42,747 nt of DNA from Pseudomonadales bacterium (GCA_028223755.1 JAOIUY010000016.1:1-42747), one strand, 5' to 3'; numbered from the stretch's first letter, positions 34,417-42,747 are shown. Notes: generated by a model from the letters alone, not told the origin. Translations and numbers: made by a program.

Positions 34417-34785
34417 ATGACTTTAAACGTGTCGCATATTTTTATTTTATTAGTCGGTTTTGCTATCGCAAGATACTTCTTCTCTGAACTGCGTGTGCGA
34501 GAAATTGCATTAAACGCTGCCAGATCACATTCAAAGGAAATGAGTGTGCAATTACTCGATCAAAGTGTTGGTATTCATCGTGTATGGCTTAAACGCGGTA
34601 GTGATAATCGACTGCATATCTGGCGCAATTATCAATTTGAATTCGCCTCTACAGGCGATGAACGCTATAAAGGTCATGTCATCACTCTCGGTGATCTTGT
34701 CGAGAGCGTTCAACTCGCTGTGCACAAGGTCCCCGTAAGCCAAGAAAACCCGCAGAATGATAACCATAAACGCTATGATGACTGA
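34417..34785 (+). CDS. DUF3301 domain protein
   Basis: A 122-residue protein with one N-terminal membrane helix (about residues 5-20) and a cytoplasmic domain containing LDQSVGIHRVWLKRGSDN, RLHIWRNYQFEFASTGDERY and HVITLGDLVESVQL, typical of the DUF3301 family found in gammaproteobacteria. Its function is unknown. It overlaps the following YgjP-like gene by up to 29 bases, indicating cotranscription. Confidence 0.88.
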   Translation: MTLNVSHIFILLVGFAIARYFFSELRVREIALNAARSHSKEMSVQLLDQSVGIHRVWLKRGSDNRLHIWRNYQFEFASTGDERYKGHVITLGDLVESVQLAVHKVPVSQENPQNDNHKRYDD

Positions 34786-35560
34786 GTCATTATTAGGCAA
34801 AGATAGTGAAGAAACAGTGAACTTCAACCTTGTTCGTTCACGCCGTCGCACACTAGGAATCTCTGTGCGTCGAGGTGTCGTCGAAGTCAGAGCACCACTC
34901 AAAGCGCCTAAAAGCTGGATTATGGAGTGCGTTGAAGAAAAAAAATCTTGGATAGCTAAACAAGTATCACTACAAAAGCTGCAATTAAAAGACGTCTACC
35001 GAATTACCGATGGCACGATTATCCCGCTTCTCGGTGACACCCTCTCTATTCGCATCAGCAACCGATCTCGACTAAGTGGCAAAGTCGTTAAGCGCGCCAG
35101 CATCAGCATTAGCGAATCAACGTTATGGATTGATATTCCACCTAGCACTTCAAACGAAGACGGCATAACATCGATAGCATTGTTACAAGAAGAAAAAGCC
35201 ACTCGTTTATTTTTAAAGTGGATAAAAACGCAAGCAGAAAGTTATATGTCTCAGACAACAAAGACGCTAGCAGAAAAGATGGCACTGGATAATTTAAATA
35301 GCATTAGCTATCGGCGAACCACCAGTAAATGGGGACACTGCACCAGCGAGGGCAATATACAGTACAACCCTCTACTCATGCTGGCACCACAATTTGTCGT
35401 CGATTATATTATTGCACATGAAGTTTGCCATTTACGCCATGCCAATCATTCAAAGCGTTTTTGGAGCCTTGTTGACAAAGCCTATCCACAAAGAAATCAT
35501 GCAGAAAATTGGCTTAAACAACACGGTCATCGCTTAGCCATTGAATGTCCAACGCTATAA
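34757..35560 (+). CDS. YgjP-type (SprT-like) metal-dependent hydrolase
   Basis: A protein of up to 267 residues of the YgjP/DUF45 family. It has the zinc motif HEVCH (221-225), followed by RHANHSKRFW with a third ligand, and the upstream conserved YRRTTSKWGHCTSEGNIQYN. The N-terminal beta-rich part starts at NLVRSRRRTLGISVRRG. Members are predicted zinc metallopeptidases; substrates are unknown. The ATG at 34757 overlaps DUF3301 by 29 bases; ATGs at 34775 and 34778 would also fit, and none has a clear ribosome-binding site. Confidence 0.9.
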   Translation: MITINAMMTESLLGKDSEETVNFNLVRSRRRTLGISVRRGVVEVRAPLKAPKSWIMECVEEKKSWIAKQVSLQKLQLKDVYRITDGTIIPLLGDTLSIRISNRSRLSGKVVKRASISISESTLWIDIPPSTSNEDGITSIALLQEEKATRLFLKWIKTQAESYMSQTTKTLAEKMALDNLNSISYRRTTSKWGHCTSEGNIQYNPLLMLAPQFVVDYIIAHEVCHLRHANHSKRFWSLVDKAYPQRNHAENWLKQHGHRLAIECPTL

Positions 35561-35579
35561 GCTATAAAGCCATCAAGTC

Positions 35580-37001
35580 TTAACTAAGCAGCTGTTTTTT
35601 CTCTTTTAAAAATTCGGTTAATCCGTTAAGAACTTCGCTTCGCTCTGGATGAGCCTTTAATAGTCGGTCGATATTATCTAACTCTTTATCTAAGCGGCCA
35701 TTTTCACCCGACAGACATTTATCACGACAAAACTGTAACCACTCTTCGCGTTCCTCAGCGGATAAACTATCAGGGAAATTTCGCGCACGATAACGAAATA
35801 GTAGATCTGGCAATCGCGCATCTTCAAAAGAAAAAACACGACCAGCCAACGTTGCCGCGTCAGCTGTGAGCACTTCCTGCATCAACGGTTTATCTCGATT
35901 AGGAATAAACCCATCGTATAACAAAGCCTCTGCATCGCGACCGCTATTATCAAATTGATTCGCCGTCATTACCGCTTGCAATTTCTTTGCTAGCCCAGAA
36001 GCCGCCAGCAACTGCTCACGATGCAACTCACAACTCGCCCAGTCCAAAGATAGCCTCTGGGCCACTTTATCATCAACCAATTTAGGCGTAAGCACGATAG
36101 GACAGCGATTAATATGGATTGATTTTAATGGTATGCGATCAATGCCTTCAGGCAAATCCGCGACCTTAGTAAATAACAAATCCGCAATTTGCTGCGGCTC
36201 TAAATCTAATAATGGCTGAGGTGAATAGCGTAGATCGACACACATAATTTCATTTTTATTCTTTGGGTGCTGCGCCACCGGCAAAACCAATGAACCACAG
36301 CAAAATTCAGAGCCAAACCATGATGAAATATGCAGCACCGGTTTACCGCTACCGAGTGCCAATGCTTCTTGCGCTTTTTGCTTTTGCCGTAAAGAAAACA
36401 CATGCTCAAATAACTGCGGATGCGTGTCTTTAATTAACTTTGCTACAGCAATAGTGGCATAAACATCTGAAAGCGCATCATGCGCCGCTTCATGCGACAA
36501 ACCATTCGCCTCAGTTAACTGTTCTAAACGAAAGCTCACTACCCCATCATCGCGCTGCGGCCAATGAATGCCCTCAGGCCTAACGGCATAACAGAGTCGC
36601 AGCATGTCGATAATATCCCAGCGCGTATTACCGTTTTGCCACTCGCGTGCATAAGGGTCATAAAAATTACGGTATAAACCATAACGTGTCACTTCATCAT
36701 CGAAGCGCAAACTGTTATAGCCGACGCTGCAGGTATTTGGCCGCGCCAATTCAGAGTGGATGGCGGCAAAAAAATCACGCTCACTCACACCTTGCTGATC
36801 GACCTGCTGGGGTGTCATACCCGTTACCATGCAAGCTTCGGCATGTGGCACAACATCCAAAGCAGGACGGCAAAGAATATTTAAAGGTTCACCAACAATA
36901 TTAAAATCGGCGTCGGTACGCACACCAGCAAATTGCGAAGGCATATCTTCAGCGGGGTTAATACCCCACGTTTCATAATCGTGCCAATATAAAGTGTCCA
37001 T
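35580..37001 (-). CDS. sbcB: Exodeoxyribonuclease I
   Basis: A 473-residue 3'-5' single-strand DNA exonuclease (E. coli ExoI has 475). The DnaQ-like domain begins LYWHDYETWGINPAEDMPSQ with catalytic D8 and E10, then VGYNSLRFDDEVTRYGLYRN and AAHDALSDVYATI (exo motif III). The SH3-like and helical domains follow (FGSEFCCGSLVLPVAQHPKN; ARNFPDSLSAEEREEW). It acts in recombination and mismatch repair and interacts with SSB in homologues. It converges with the YgjP-like gene, 19 bp away. Confidence 0.96.
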   Translation of the reverse strand: MDTLYWHDYETWGINPAEDMPSQFAGVRTDADFNIVGEPLNILCRPALDVVPHAEACMVTGMTPQQVDQQGVSERDFFAAIHSELARPNTCSVGYNSLRFDDEVTRYGLYRNFYDPYAREWQNGNTRWDIIDMLRLCYAVRPEGIHWPQRDDGVVSFRLEQLTEANGLSHEAAHDALSDVYATIAVAKLIKDTHPQLFEHVFSLRQKQKAQEALALGSGKPVLHISSWFGSEFCCGSLVLPVAQHPKNKNEIMCVDLRYSPQPLLDLEPQQIADLLFTKVADLPEGIDRIPLKSIHINRCPIVLTPKLVDDKVAQRLSLDWASCELHREQLLAASGLAKKLQAVMTANQFDNSGRDAEALLYDGFIPNRDKPLMQEVLTADAATLAGRVFSFEDARLPDLLFRYRARNFPDSLSAEEREEWLQFCRDKCLSGENGRLDKELDNIDRLLKAHPERSEVLNGLTEFLKEKKQLLS

Positions 37002-37080
37002 TGAATCGTAAATACTCCAATTACAGCCAACTAAACATAAAGAATTTCTGTATGTCGCTAGTCTACACTTTGCTCAAGAC

Positions 37081-37104
37081 AAAAAAACCGGGTTAGACCC
37101 GGTT
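37081..37104 (-). terminator. Rho-independent terminator
   Basis: On the minus strand AACCGGGT and ACCCGGTT pair around a 3-base loop and are followed by five further T beyond the A-T pairs of the stem. It lies 23 bases past the stop of the membrane protein at 37127-37648 and ends that transcript before sbcB. Confidence 0.88.
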
Positions 37105-37126
37105 GAGATAACAGCATAAAATGAAT

Positions 37127-37648
37127 TTATGCATGATGAAAAGGCGTGACCAATGTTGTATCTTCACCCGCTTTATTAACACCGTGCTGGTTCATTAATA
37201 ATATTTCAATAGACGCTTTCTGCTTTGGCTTAACATCAATCATTAACAAATAACCTCCGCGCTCTATCACATCATGAAAACGACGGATTTTGTAATTCTC
37301 AGATTGCACACCCACAAAGCCGCCTATCCAGGTTGAAAACCCAATAGTCATAATAGCAATGCCGAACACGCCTAAATAGCCAAACATATCAAACCACGAA
37401 GTAAACTGACCCATTAGAACTACCATGATCACAGCCAAGATAATGCCATAAATCAAGCCGCGCTCACCCGAGCGTAGAATATCTAATTCATGTATCGGCG
37501 TTGCCGCATGCAAATGATGCTTTTTGATACCAGCATCATCTTTACTCAGCACATGAAAATTCCAATCGCTAATACCATTGACATGCAATAACTTAGAAAC
37601 TGATTCAGCTACATCAATATCATGCGTTAAATAATATAAACGTTTCAT
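37127..37648 (-). CDS. Small two-helix membrane protein, unrecognised
   Basis: A 173-residue protein with a soluble N-terminal part (LYYLTHDIDVAESVSKLLHV), two membrane helices (about 65-82 and 89-113), the second Gly-rich (FGYLGVFGIAIMTIGFSTWIGG), and a C-terminal domain ending in His residues. The flanking soluble parts recall the alpha/beta modules around central helices in DUF1269-like or stress-associated proteins, but I make no firm assignment. It has an excellent ribosome-binding site (TAAGGAG, 7 bases before ATG 37648) and a terminator right after it, so it is a well-expressed single gene. Confidence 0.75.
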   Translation of the reverse strand: MKRLYYLTHDIDVAESVSKLLHVNGISDWNFHVLSKDDAGIKKHHLHAATPIHELDILRSGERGLIYGIILAVIMVVLMGQFTSWFDMFGYLGVFGIAIMTIGFSTWIGGFVGVQSENYKIRRFHDVIERGGYLLMIDVKPKQKASIEILLMNQHGVNKAGEDTTLVTPFHHA

Positions 37649-37783
37649 AATAAATCTCCTTATATCAGTGACGGTTAATCGATATTAATAGGCTCTACTG
37701 CATAGAACACTAAAAATAGCGGCTATGGAATACAAGTTACTTGAAATGATAAAAATAAGAAGAGTATCGAATAGATCATTTGG

Positions 37784-37798
37784 ATCTAAGCTTTAGAT
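37784..37798. repeat. Inverted repeat ATCTAA-GCT-TTAGAT
   Basis: A perfect 6-bp inverted repeat around a 3-base centre. It lies 136 bp upstream of the membrane protein start and 129 bp past the end of the H-NOX cluster. It may be an operator; there is no T run, so it is not a terminator. Confidence 0.4.
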
Positions 37799-37926
37799 GG
37801 CATAGGTATATAATTGAAAACGTTATTGTTTTATTGAATTGTAAAAGGTCTGCTGCTCATTAAATAGACTTAAAATACGGTAATTAAACTATTTCTTCTA
37901 GCCTTTTCTATCTTCCATATTTTCGA

Positions 37927-38331
37927 TTAACGAGATTCAATTGCCTGATTAAGGATCTCTTTAAACTCATCATTATCCCAAGGCTTAGTGCAATGACAAA
38001 AGATTTTACCCTTATCAATAGCCGCTAGCGTTGCAGTAACTTCAGAATAACCCGTTAATAAAATCCTAACCGTCGAAGGCGACCGCTCTACCACCTGCTC
38101 TAGAAATTCTGCACCATTCATTTTTGGCATACGCATATCGGAAACAACAAGATCAATCGTATGCTCATCAATGATAGCCAAGCCTTCATCGCCACTTTCT
38201 GCGGTATAAATATCCCAACCGGTATTGCGACATAGACGACGCAGCGCAACCAAGATAGATTTTTCGTCATCGACAAAAAGTACTTTTATCTTCGCTGGCT
38301 GTTCAAAATTTAAAAAGTCTAAATCGCCCAT
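37927..38331 (-). CDS. Stand-alone receiver-domain response regulator (second)
   Basis: A 134-residue single receiver domain. It shows the acidic pair D21-D22 (LFVDDEKS), phospho-acceptor D65 (VVSDMRMP), the switch Thr (LLTG) and the Lys of CTKPWDNDEF. The KPW variant of the last motif is typical of receivers that normally precede HD-GYP or similar output domains, but here the protein ends soon after the receiver, with no output domain. It is the last gene of the H-NOX cluster, 7 bp after the first receiver gene. It may act as a phosphate sink, shuttle or protein-binding regulator. Confidence 0.9.
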   Translation of the reverse strand: MGDLDFLNFEQPAKIKVLFVDDEKSILVALRRLCRNTGWDIYTAESGDEGLAIIDEHTIDLVVSDMRMPKMNGAEFLEQVVERSPSTVRILLTGYSEVTATLAAIDKGKIFCHCTKPWDNDEFKEILNQAIESR

Positions 38332-38338
38332 ATTATGA

Positions 38339-38800
38339 TTACTTTCCTAGTAATTTAGTCAAATTCTCTAATTGTTGTTTTTGCTGTCTTACTTGCTCAT
38401 TAAGATCAGTATTGGCTTGAGCCAAATCAAAGTAGTGAAAACACTGCCTTAACACTGTTTTTAATTCTTCATCATGCCAAGGTTTAGCCAAAAACCGCTG
38501 AACCTCGCCACGATTTATCGCCGATAAAACATGATCTAAATCAACCAAGCCTGACAATATAATCGCAATCACTGAAGGCTGTTGTGCTTTAATTTTCTTA
38601 AGCAGAATCAGCCCATCAATGTCCGGCATATGCTGATCGACCAGCACAACGTGAATGTCATTATCTGCCAATAAATCGAGCGCCTCATCACCATCGTTAG
38701 CCGTAAACACATTAAAAGACTCATTTCGCAGCAATCGCAATAAAGACTTTAATATACCTGTTTCATCATCAATACAGAGTAAGTTACGTTGCTCGCTCAT
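38339..38800 (-). CDS. Stand-alone receiver-domain response regulator (first)
   Basis: A 153-residue protein: a receiver domain with D11-D12, phospho-acceptor D55 (VLVDQHMP), switch Ser (ILSG) and Lys in FLAKPWHDEEL, followed by a short coiled coil (NTDLNEQVRQQKQQLENLT) and no output domain. The coiled coil may mediate dimer formation or docking to a kinase. The ATG at 38800 has GAGG 9 bases upstream. It lies 60 bp after the soluble kinase and 7 bp before the second receiver; the two receivers are similar and probably arose by duplication. Confidence 0.9.
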   Translation of the reverse strand: MSEQRNLLCIDDETGILKSLLRLLRNESFNVFTANDGDEALDLLADNDIHVVLVDQHMPDIDGLILLKKIKAQQPSVIAIILSGLVDLDHVLSAINRGEVQRFLAKPWHDEELKTVLRQCFHYFDLAQANTDLNEQVRQQKQQLENLTKLLGK

Positions 38801-38860
38801 ATTATAGATCCTCTATAGCTATCGACGTGTTAAACCAAGGGCGCATAACGCTACAAAGAG

Positions 38861-39871
38861 TTATGCAGAAGGCTTACCAATAGGCAATAAAATCGTAAAA
38901 CTTGTACCAACATCCGGCTCACTACTCACCGAAATATTGCCTTGATGCGAATCAATGACACTGCGCGCTATATGCAAACCAAGCCCTGTACCTTCTTTTA
39001 CACTCTTGGTGGTAAAGAAAGGATCAAAGATATTGGGTAAAATATCTTTTGGAATACCAATACCTGTATCAGCAACCACGATTTTGACATTATCGCCAAC
39101 CTGCCGTGTCGTGATGGATACTTTACCCTGCTCTTTCATCGCATGAGAAGCATTGAGTAACAGATTAAGAAGGACTTGTGATAATTTTCCATCATTGCAA
39201 TAAATTTTTGGTAGCTCACCAAGGTCACGAACCACTTCAGCTTTATATTTGAGCTCATTCCAAGCAACACTAATCGTTTTTTCTAACAACTCATTAATAT
39301 CGACCGCTTTAACATCAGAGGAATTGGTTCTAGAAAAATCCAGTAAATCCGCAACAATTTTTCTTATTCGCTTAACACCATCAATAGATTCATCCAGCAA
39401 GTCATTCAAATCCACCATTAAAAAATCAAGATCTGCTTTTTCGAGTAGTGCTTTAAGATCGGCGATTGCCATAGCATTAATTTTTGCATACTCATCGGCA
39501 TCACGACATTCAGTGCCCGCTTTAATCGCAAAGCGTTGCGCTTCAATAATGTTACGGACATCTTCAATATAATCACGCAGGGTACCAAGATTACTCGAGA
39601 TAAAGCCGACAGGATTATTGATCTCGTGGGCAACGCCGGCAGCCAACTGCCCCACCGAAGCCATCTTTTCAGATTGCAGTAACTGTAAATTAGAGGTCTT
39701 TAACGTCTCAATAGTCTCTTCCAGCTCACGGTTAGCAAGAAACAATTCAACGGCTCGATCTTCGAGTAAGCTTTCAGCCAGTTTTCGCGCTTTACGCTCA
39801 CGCATCAAAGCTTTTGTTAGCGCTTCATTCTCGGCAGATAACGCTTTTTCAGACGGCTCTTGATCAGACAT
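38861..39871 (-). CDS. Soluble histidine kinase, H-NOX partner (HnoK-like)
   Basis: A 336-residue cytoplasmic kinase without membrane helices. The N-terminal 70 residues form a coiled coil (RERKARKLAESLLEDRAVEL). The phospho-acceptor is H82 in GVAHEINNPVGFISSN. The ATPase domain has N box LLNLLLNASHAM, G1 VADTGIGIP, F box FDPFFTTK and G2 GTGLGLHIA. Its start lies within the last codons of the H-NOX gene (8-base overlap), so the two are translationally coupled. H-NOX proteins elsewhere regulate the autophosphorylation of such neighbouring kinases in response to NO. It is a close paralogue of the membrane kinase at 40454. Confidence 0.92.
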   Translation of the reverse strand: MSDQEPSEKALSAENEALTKALMRERKARKLAESLLEDRAVELFLANRELEETIETLKTSNLQLLQSEKMASVGQLAAGVAHEINNPVGFISSNLGTLRDYIEDVRNIIEAQRFAIKAGTECRDADEYAKINAMAIADLKALLEKADLDFLMVDLNDLLDESIDGVKRIRKIVADLLDFSRTNSSDVKAVDINELLEKTISVAWNELKYKAEVVRDLGELPKIYCNDGKLSQVLLNLLLNASHAMKEQGKVSITTRQVGDNVKIVVADTGIGIPKDILPNIFDPFFTTKSVKEGTGLGLHIARSVIDSHQGNISVSSEPDVGTSFTILLPIGKPSA

Positions 39872-40409
39872 TACGGGTAATCACTAATTCACAGCATGAA
39901 TGACCATCGTGCATACAAATAGGCTTCGCAAGTGTTACCTTTTCATCAAAAACCTCGGCAGCACCTTTAAGCATACCCATAGCCAAATGATATAATTTTT
40001 TTGTCGAGCGGTATTCCAAGACTATCTCCTTATCACTTGAGCGCTTCACCGTTAAGGTAGGCGTCTGTGCTTTTTTATCGAGTTTTTTTACTTCCATATG
40101 AATTATAGAATCTAAACCTTCTAATAATTCCCACAGCGTCAATGGTGCAAATATCTCTGATGGAACCGACTTATGTAAATTTGGGAATAAGTATTCGCCA
40201 AATGCGCCTAGTAGATCATTAACGGATAGACCTGAAACCGCAGACAGCTCATCAACAATCGCGAATAGCTCCTCGTCTGGGTACTGCTCAGTTGAGACAA
40301 ATACGCCTTCGCTAGGCAAATCACAACGCTCAAGAATGGCATTCCAAACCTGAAACCCCTGCTGTGATTCAATCATTTCTTGAAGATGGGTAAATATAAC
40401 GCCTTTCAC
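39864..40409 (-). CDS. hnoX: H-NOX heme nitric oxide/oxygen sensor
   Basis: A 181-residue heme sensor. The start is GTG at 40409 with AAGGAG 8 bases upstream, giving MKGVIFTHLQEMIE, the family opening. The proximal heme ligand is H104 (LDSIIHMEVKKL), aligned with His105 of soluble guanylate cyclase. The heme-propionate motif YxSxR appears as YRSTK (133-137), so Arg is replaced by Lys. Cys165, Cys172, Cys173 and His170 near the C-terminus could form the zinc site described in Shewanella-type H-NOX. The distal pocket cannot be read with certainty. It sits between two kinases and overlaps the downstream one by 8 bases. Confidence 0.93.
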   Translation of the reverse strand: MKGVIFTHLQEMIESQQGFQVWNAILERCDLPSEGVFVSTEQYPDEELFAIVDELSAVSGLSVNDLLGAFGEYLFPNLHKSVPSEIFAPLTLWELLEGLDSIIHMEVKKLDKKAQTPTLTVKRSSDKEIVLEYRSTKKLYHLAMGMLKGAAEVFDEKVTLAKPICMHDGHSCCELVITRNV

Positions 40410-40453
40410 TGCTTTAACTCCTTGAGCAATTCCCGTTAACTCATTTCAGTCCA

Positions 40454-41527
40454 TTATGGAGACAGGCGAATATCCATTGGCTGGCCAGAAACACTTGATA
40501 TTGAGTCATTAATGGGCAGAATCACCGTCAATATCGTCCCATCGCCCACTTTACTACTAACCCTCAAAGCACCGCCATGGTTTTCTATCACATTTTGCGC
40601 CATATGCAGTCCAAGACCAACCCCCTCACCGACATTTCTCGTCGTATAAAAAGGCTCAAAAATTGTACCTAATTTCTCCTCGGGTATACCACAGCCGTTA
40701 TCAATAACATCGATCCGGACATACTGTTTCAACTGTGTTGTTCGCAACACAATCTCAGCGTTACTTTTATTATCACCTTCAATAGCCTGGCAAGCATTAC
40801 TTATTAAAGCTAAAAAGACTTGATGAATTTTTTCAGCATCGATCTTAACGTTAGATAGCTCATCGTACTCTTTAACAATACGAAGATTTCTATCTTGCTG
40901 AATAGCTATCAAATCAATCGTCTGATCTAAAAGTTGATTAAGATCCTCATCGCTTGCATTGAAATTATCAACACGAGATTCAGCAGATAAATTCTCAACA
41001 ACTTTTGCAATTCGACTAACGCCTTTAATTGAGTCGCCAATCAAGCCTTCCAAATCACTGAGGATAAAATTCAGCTCTGCGTCATCATGCAATGCCATTA
41101 TTTCGATTGTTGAAAGCGTTCTTTGACCAGTAAATCGACTCATTAAATGTTGCTGCTGTTCGAGTATTCTTTTTAGCGATACAGCATATTCTTGCAACGT
41201 CATCAAGTTACTTGACACAAAACCTAATGGGTTATTCATTTCGTGGGCAATGCCAGCAACTAATTGATCAACCGACGTCGATGACTGAGCATGAGACGAC
41301 GGTAAATTTTCGCCTCTTAAAGACTGCATTTTTCGTTGAACGTTCAATAAAGTTTTTTCAACATAAGGGGTTTGCCGCTCAAGAATCCACGAGTCGCTCA
41401 AGCACATAGAAGACATTAACGGGATACATTGATCGATCCCATTCAAGCAGAAAGTCATCAGACGCTGCCAGATATTGATTAAAAAGACAAAAGCATAAAG
41501 AACAAATAATTTTATTAGAGTAAGCAT
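40454..41527 (-). CDS. Membrane-anchored histidine kinase of the H-NOX cluster
   Basis: A 357-residue kinase from the ATG at 41527 (the frame is open to a TTG at 41590). One N-terminal membrane helix (LIKLFVLYAFVFLINIW) is followed by about 60 residues without a known sensor domain. The DHp has H95 in GIAHEMNNPLGFVSSN, and the ATPase domain has ALISNACQAI, VIDNGCGIP, FEPFYTTR and GVGLGLHMAQNV. The phosphorylation region and following NLMTLQEY closely parallel the soluble kinase at 38861, so these are paralogues. It is the first gene of the cluster, 44 bp upstream of the H-NOX gene. Confidence 0.88.
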   Translation of the reverse strand: MLTLIKLFVLYAFVFLINIWQRLMTFCLNGIDQCIPLMSSMCLSDSWILERQTPYVEKTLLNVQRKMQSLRGENLPSSHAQSSTSVDQLVAGIAHEMNNPLGFVSSNLMTLQEYAVSLKRILEQQQHLMSRFTGQRTLSTIEIMALHDDAELNFILSDLEGLIGDSIKGVSRIAKVVENLSAESRVDNFNASDEDLNQLLDQTIDLIAIQQDRNLRIVKEYDELSNVKIDAEKIHQVFLALISNACQAIEGDNKSNAEIVLRTTQLKQYVRIDVIDNGCGIPEEKLGTIFEPFYTTRNVGEGVGLGLHMAQNVIENHGGALRVSSKVGDGTILTVILPINDSISSVSGQPMDIRLSP

Positions 41528-41827
41528 TTTATGACCAAACCTATTATTAATAAAGCTAGAAAACGGTTTAGCAGCACAGATGTAATTCAATAAAATCAGT
41601 AACTTACATAAGGTCGCTAACCTTCAATAACTATACCCGAGGTAAAAATATAACGAAAAAACTATGTCGCATACTGGGAAAAAAATGGCTGACATTCAAA
41701 TAATGAGTAGAACGTAAAATCTTAGAATATGAGCTGATATTGAACGATATTTTTGTTTACTATTATCCATGGATTACCCCTTTTTTTTAAACTTATTCAC
41801 CATTCGTCAAAGGAAGCACATTTAAAT

Positions 41828-42727
41828 ATGGGAAGTTGGATAGCAATTATTATTTTTATTGTCGCAGGCATTTACGTTCATCATCGCGGTAAGGTAAGGC
41901 ATGCATTTTTCAGGCAGCTGTCAGATCACTCCACCTTTATGGCGCCGATTAATTGTTTTATGTATCTATTTTCTGCTGTTCCTAACAAACCTTATATTCC
42001 CGTTAAAAGCATACCTGAGCTGAAGCTGCTACAAGAAAACTGGCAGTTGCTACGAGAGGAAGGGTTAGCGCTTGCGAATAATGGTGATATAAAAAAGTCA
42101 GAAAAATTAGATGACATTGGTTTTAATTCATTTTTTAAAACCGGTTGGACGCGCTTTTATTTAAAGTGGTACAAAGATTACCTACCTTCGGCAAAAGAAA
42201 GTTGTCCGCAAACACTGGCATTACTTGATCGTTGCCCAAGCATTAAAGCCGCTATGTTTGTTGTCTTACCCCCAGATGCAACATTGGTTAAACATCGTGA
42301 TCCCTATGCGGGATCATTGCGCTACCATCTAGGTTTACAAACACCCAACTCTGAAGACTGTTTTATTGATGTTGATGGCGAGCACTATTGGTGGAAGGAT
42401 GGTGAACCGGTTCTGTTTGATGAAACCTATATTCATTATGCAAAAAATGATACGCAGCAAAATCGGTTGATTTTGTTTTGTGATATCGAACGGCCTATGA
42501 ATAATGTGTTTGCTGAATGTATCAACAAGCTGTTTGGGCGGGTTGTCTTAGCGGCGGCGAGCTCAACGAATGCTGAGGGGGAGTCGACGGGGCTTTTAAA
42601 TAAGGCCTTTCATTATCTCTATCAGCTTCGTTTGGTCGGTAAAAGACTAAAGGCTTTTAATAAGACAATTTACTATATTGTTAAGTATTTGCTGTTTGGC
42701 TGGATTCTTTATTTGATATTTTTTTAG
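41828..42727 (+). CDS. lpxO: Lipid A hydroxylase LpxO (aspartyl/asparaginyl beta-hydroxylase family)
   Basis: A 299-residue Fe(II)/2-oxoglutarate dioxygenase that 2-hydroxylates a lipid A acyl chain. An N-terminal membrane helix (WIAIIIFIVAGIYVHHRGK) is followed by HAFFRQLSDHSTFMAPINCF and GFNSFFKTGWTRFYLKWY. The metal and cosubstrate residues lie in KHRDPYAGSLRYHLGL, ETYIHYAKN and QNRLILFCD. A C-terminal hydrophobic helix ends the protein. The ATG at 41828, with AAGGAAG about 11 bases upstream, gives the length of Pseudomonas LpxO; an open frame back to a TTG at 41753 is rejected. It is divergent from the H-NOX cluster. Confidence 0.92.
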   Translation: MGSWIAIIIFIVAGIYVHHRGKVRHAFFRQLSDHSTFMAPINCFMYLFSAVPNKPYIPVKSIPELKLLQENWQLLREEGLALANNGDIKKSEKLDDIGFNSFFKTGWTRFYLKWYKDYLPSAKESCPQTLALLDRCPSIKAAMFVVLPPDATLVKHRDPYAGSLRYHLGLQTPNSEDCFIDVDGEHYWWKDGEPVLFDETYIHYAKNDTQQNRLILFCDIERPMNNVFAECINKLFGRVVLAAASSTNAEGESTGLLNKAFHYLYQLRLVGKRLKAFNKTIYYIVKYLLFGWILYLIFF

Positions 42728-42747
42728 GATTAGGTTTAAGGTCAAGG

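Noticed and set aside
41753-41827. N-terminal extension of LpxO from a TTG
   Set aside because: The extra 25 residues have no family counterpart, while the ATG at 41828 gives the normal start and length.

Overview
The window looks like an ordinary chromosomal stretch of a Gammaproteobacterium, most likely a marine one. Codon use suggests a moderate GC content, but I did not compute it. The evidence for this is the set of genes typical of the class: an SRP RNA followed by dnaX, then recR-rnd-ycgL-ycgN; miaE; trhO beside bolA; lptF-lptG; an LpxO close in layout to the Pseudomonas type; and small DUF2835, DUF2288, DUF1289 and DUF3301 proteins. I place it near Pseudomonadales/Cellvibrionales-type bacteria only tentatively. 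I saw no tRNA, rRNA, prophage, insertion sequence or CRISPR array.

Layout. 1-4402 (minus) is a MoxR ATPase / von Willebrand A (VWA) locus: a large membrane VWA protein, a MoxR AAA+ ATPase and a CoxE-like VWA protein cut by the window edge. 4636-9409 (minus) is a DNA-maintenance and housekeeping run: dnaX, recR, rnd, ycgL, ycgN and a small membrane protein. The 4.5S RNA gene lies upstream of dnaX with its own promoter. dnaX carries what looks like a complete E. coli-style programmed -1 frameshift signal. 9923-10198 (minus) is a DUF2835 protein. 10415-17662 (plus) is a tightly overlapping bat (aerotolerance-type) operon: moxR, DUF58, DUF4381, batA, a batB/batC fusion and batD. An alkyltransferase-like gene follows 13 bp later. 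18014-23601 (minus) holds an AmpG-like permease, miaE, a DUF1289 protein, a GGDEF protein with a broken active site, trhO and bolA.

23689-25862 (minus) is an OmpR-type two-component system; an unrecognised exported protein is divergent from it. 27052-29715 has an RDD membrane protein converging on lptG-lptF. 29716-30760 is a gene-poor stretch with a strong palindromic terminator, a DUF2288 gene and short tandem repeats. Then come a lipoprotein, cinA, a TetR regulator, DUF3301 and a YgjP-like metalloprotein gene, sbcB, and a small membrane protein.

37927-41527 (minus) is the most unusual part. It is a five-gene cluster in which a heme NO/O2-binding H-NOX protein lies between two paralogous histidine kinases and is followed by two stand-alone receiver proteins, with no output domain anywhere in the cluster. 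lpxO is divergent from it. The cluster reads as a gas-sensing phosphorelay whose effector lies elsewhere. Gene functions are assigned from recognisable motifs and family knowledge only; no database search or structure prediction was run.
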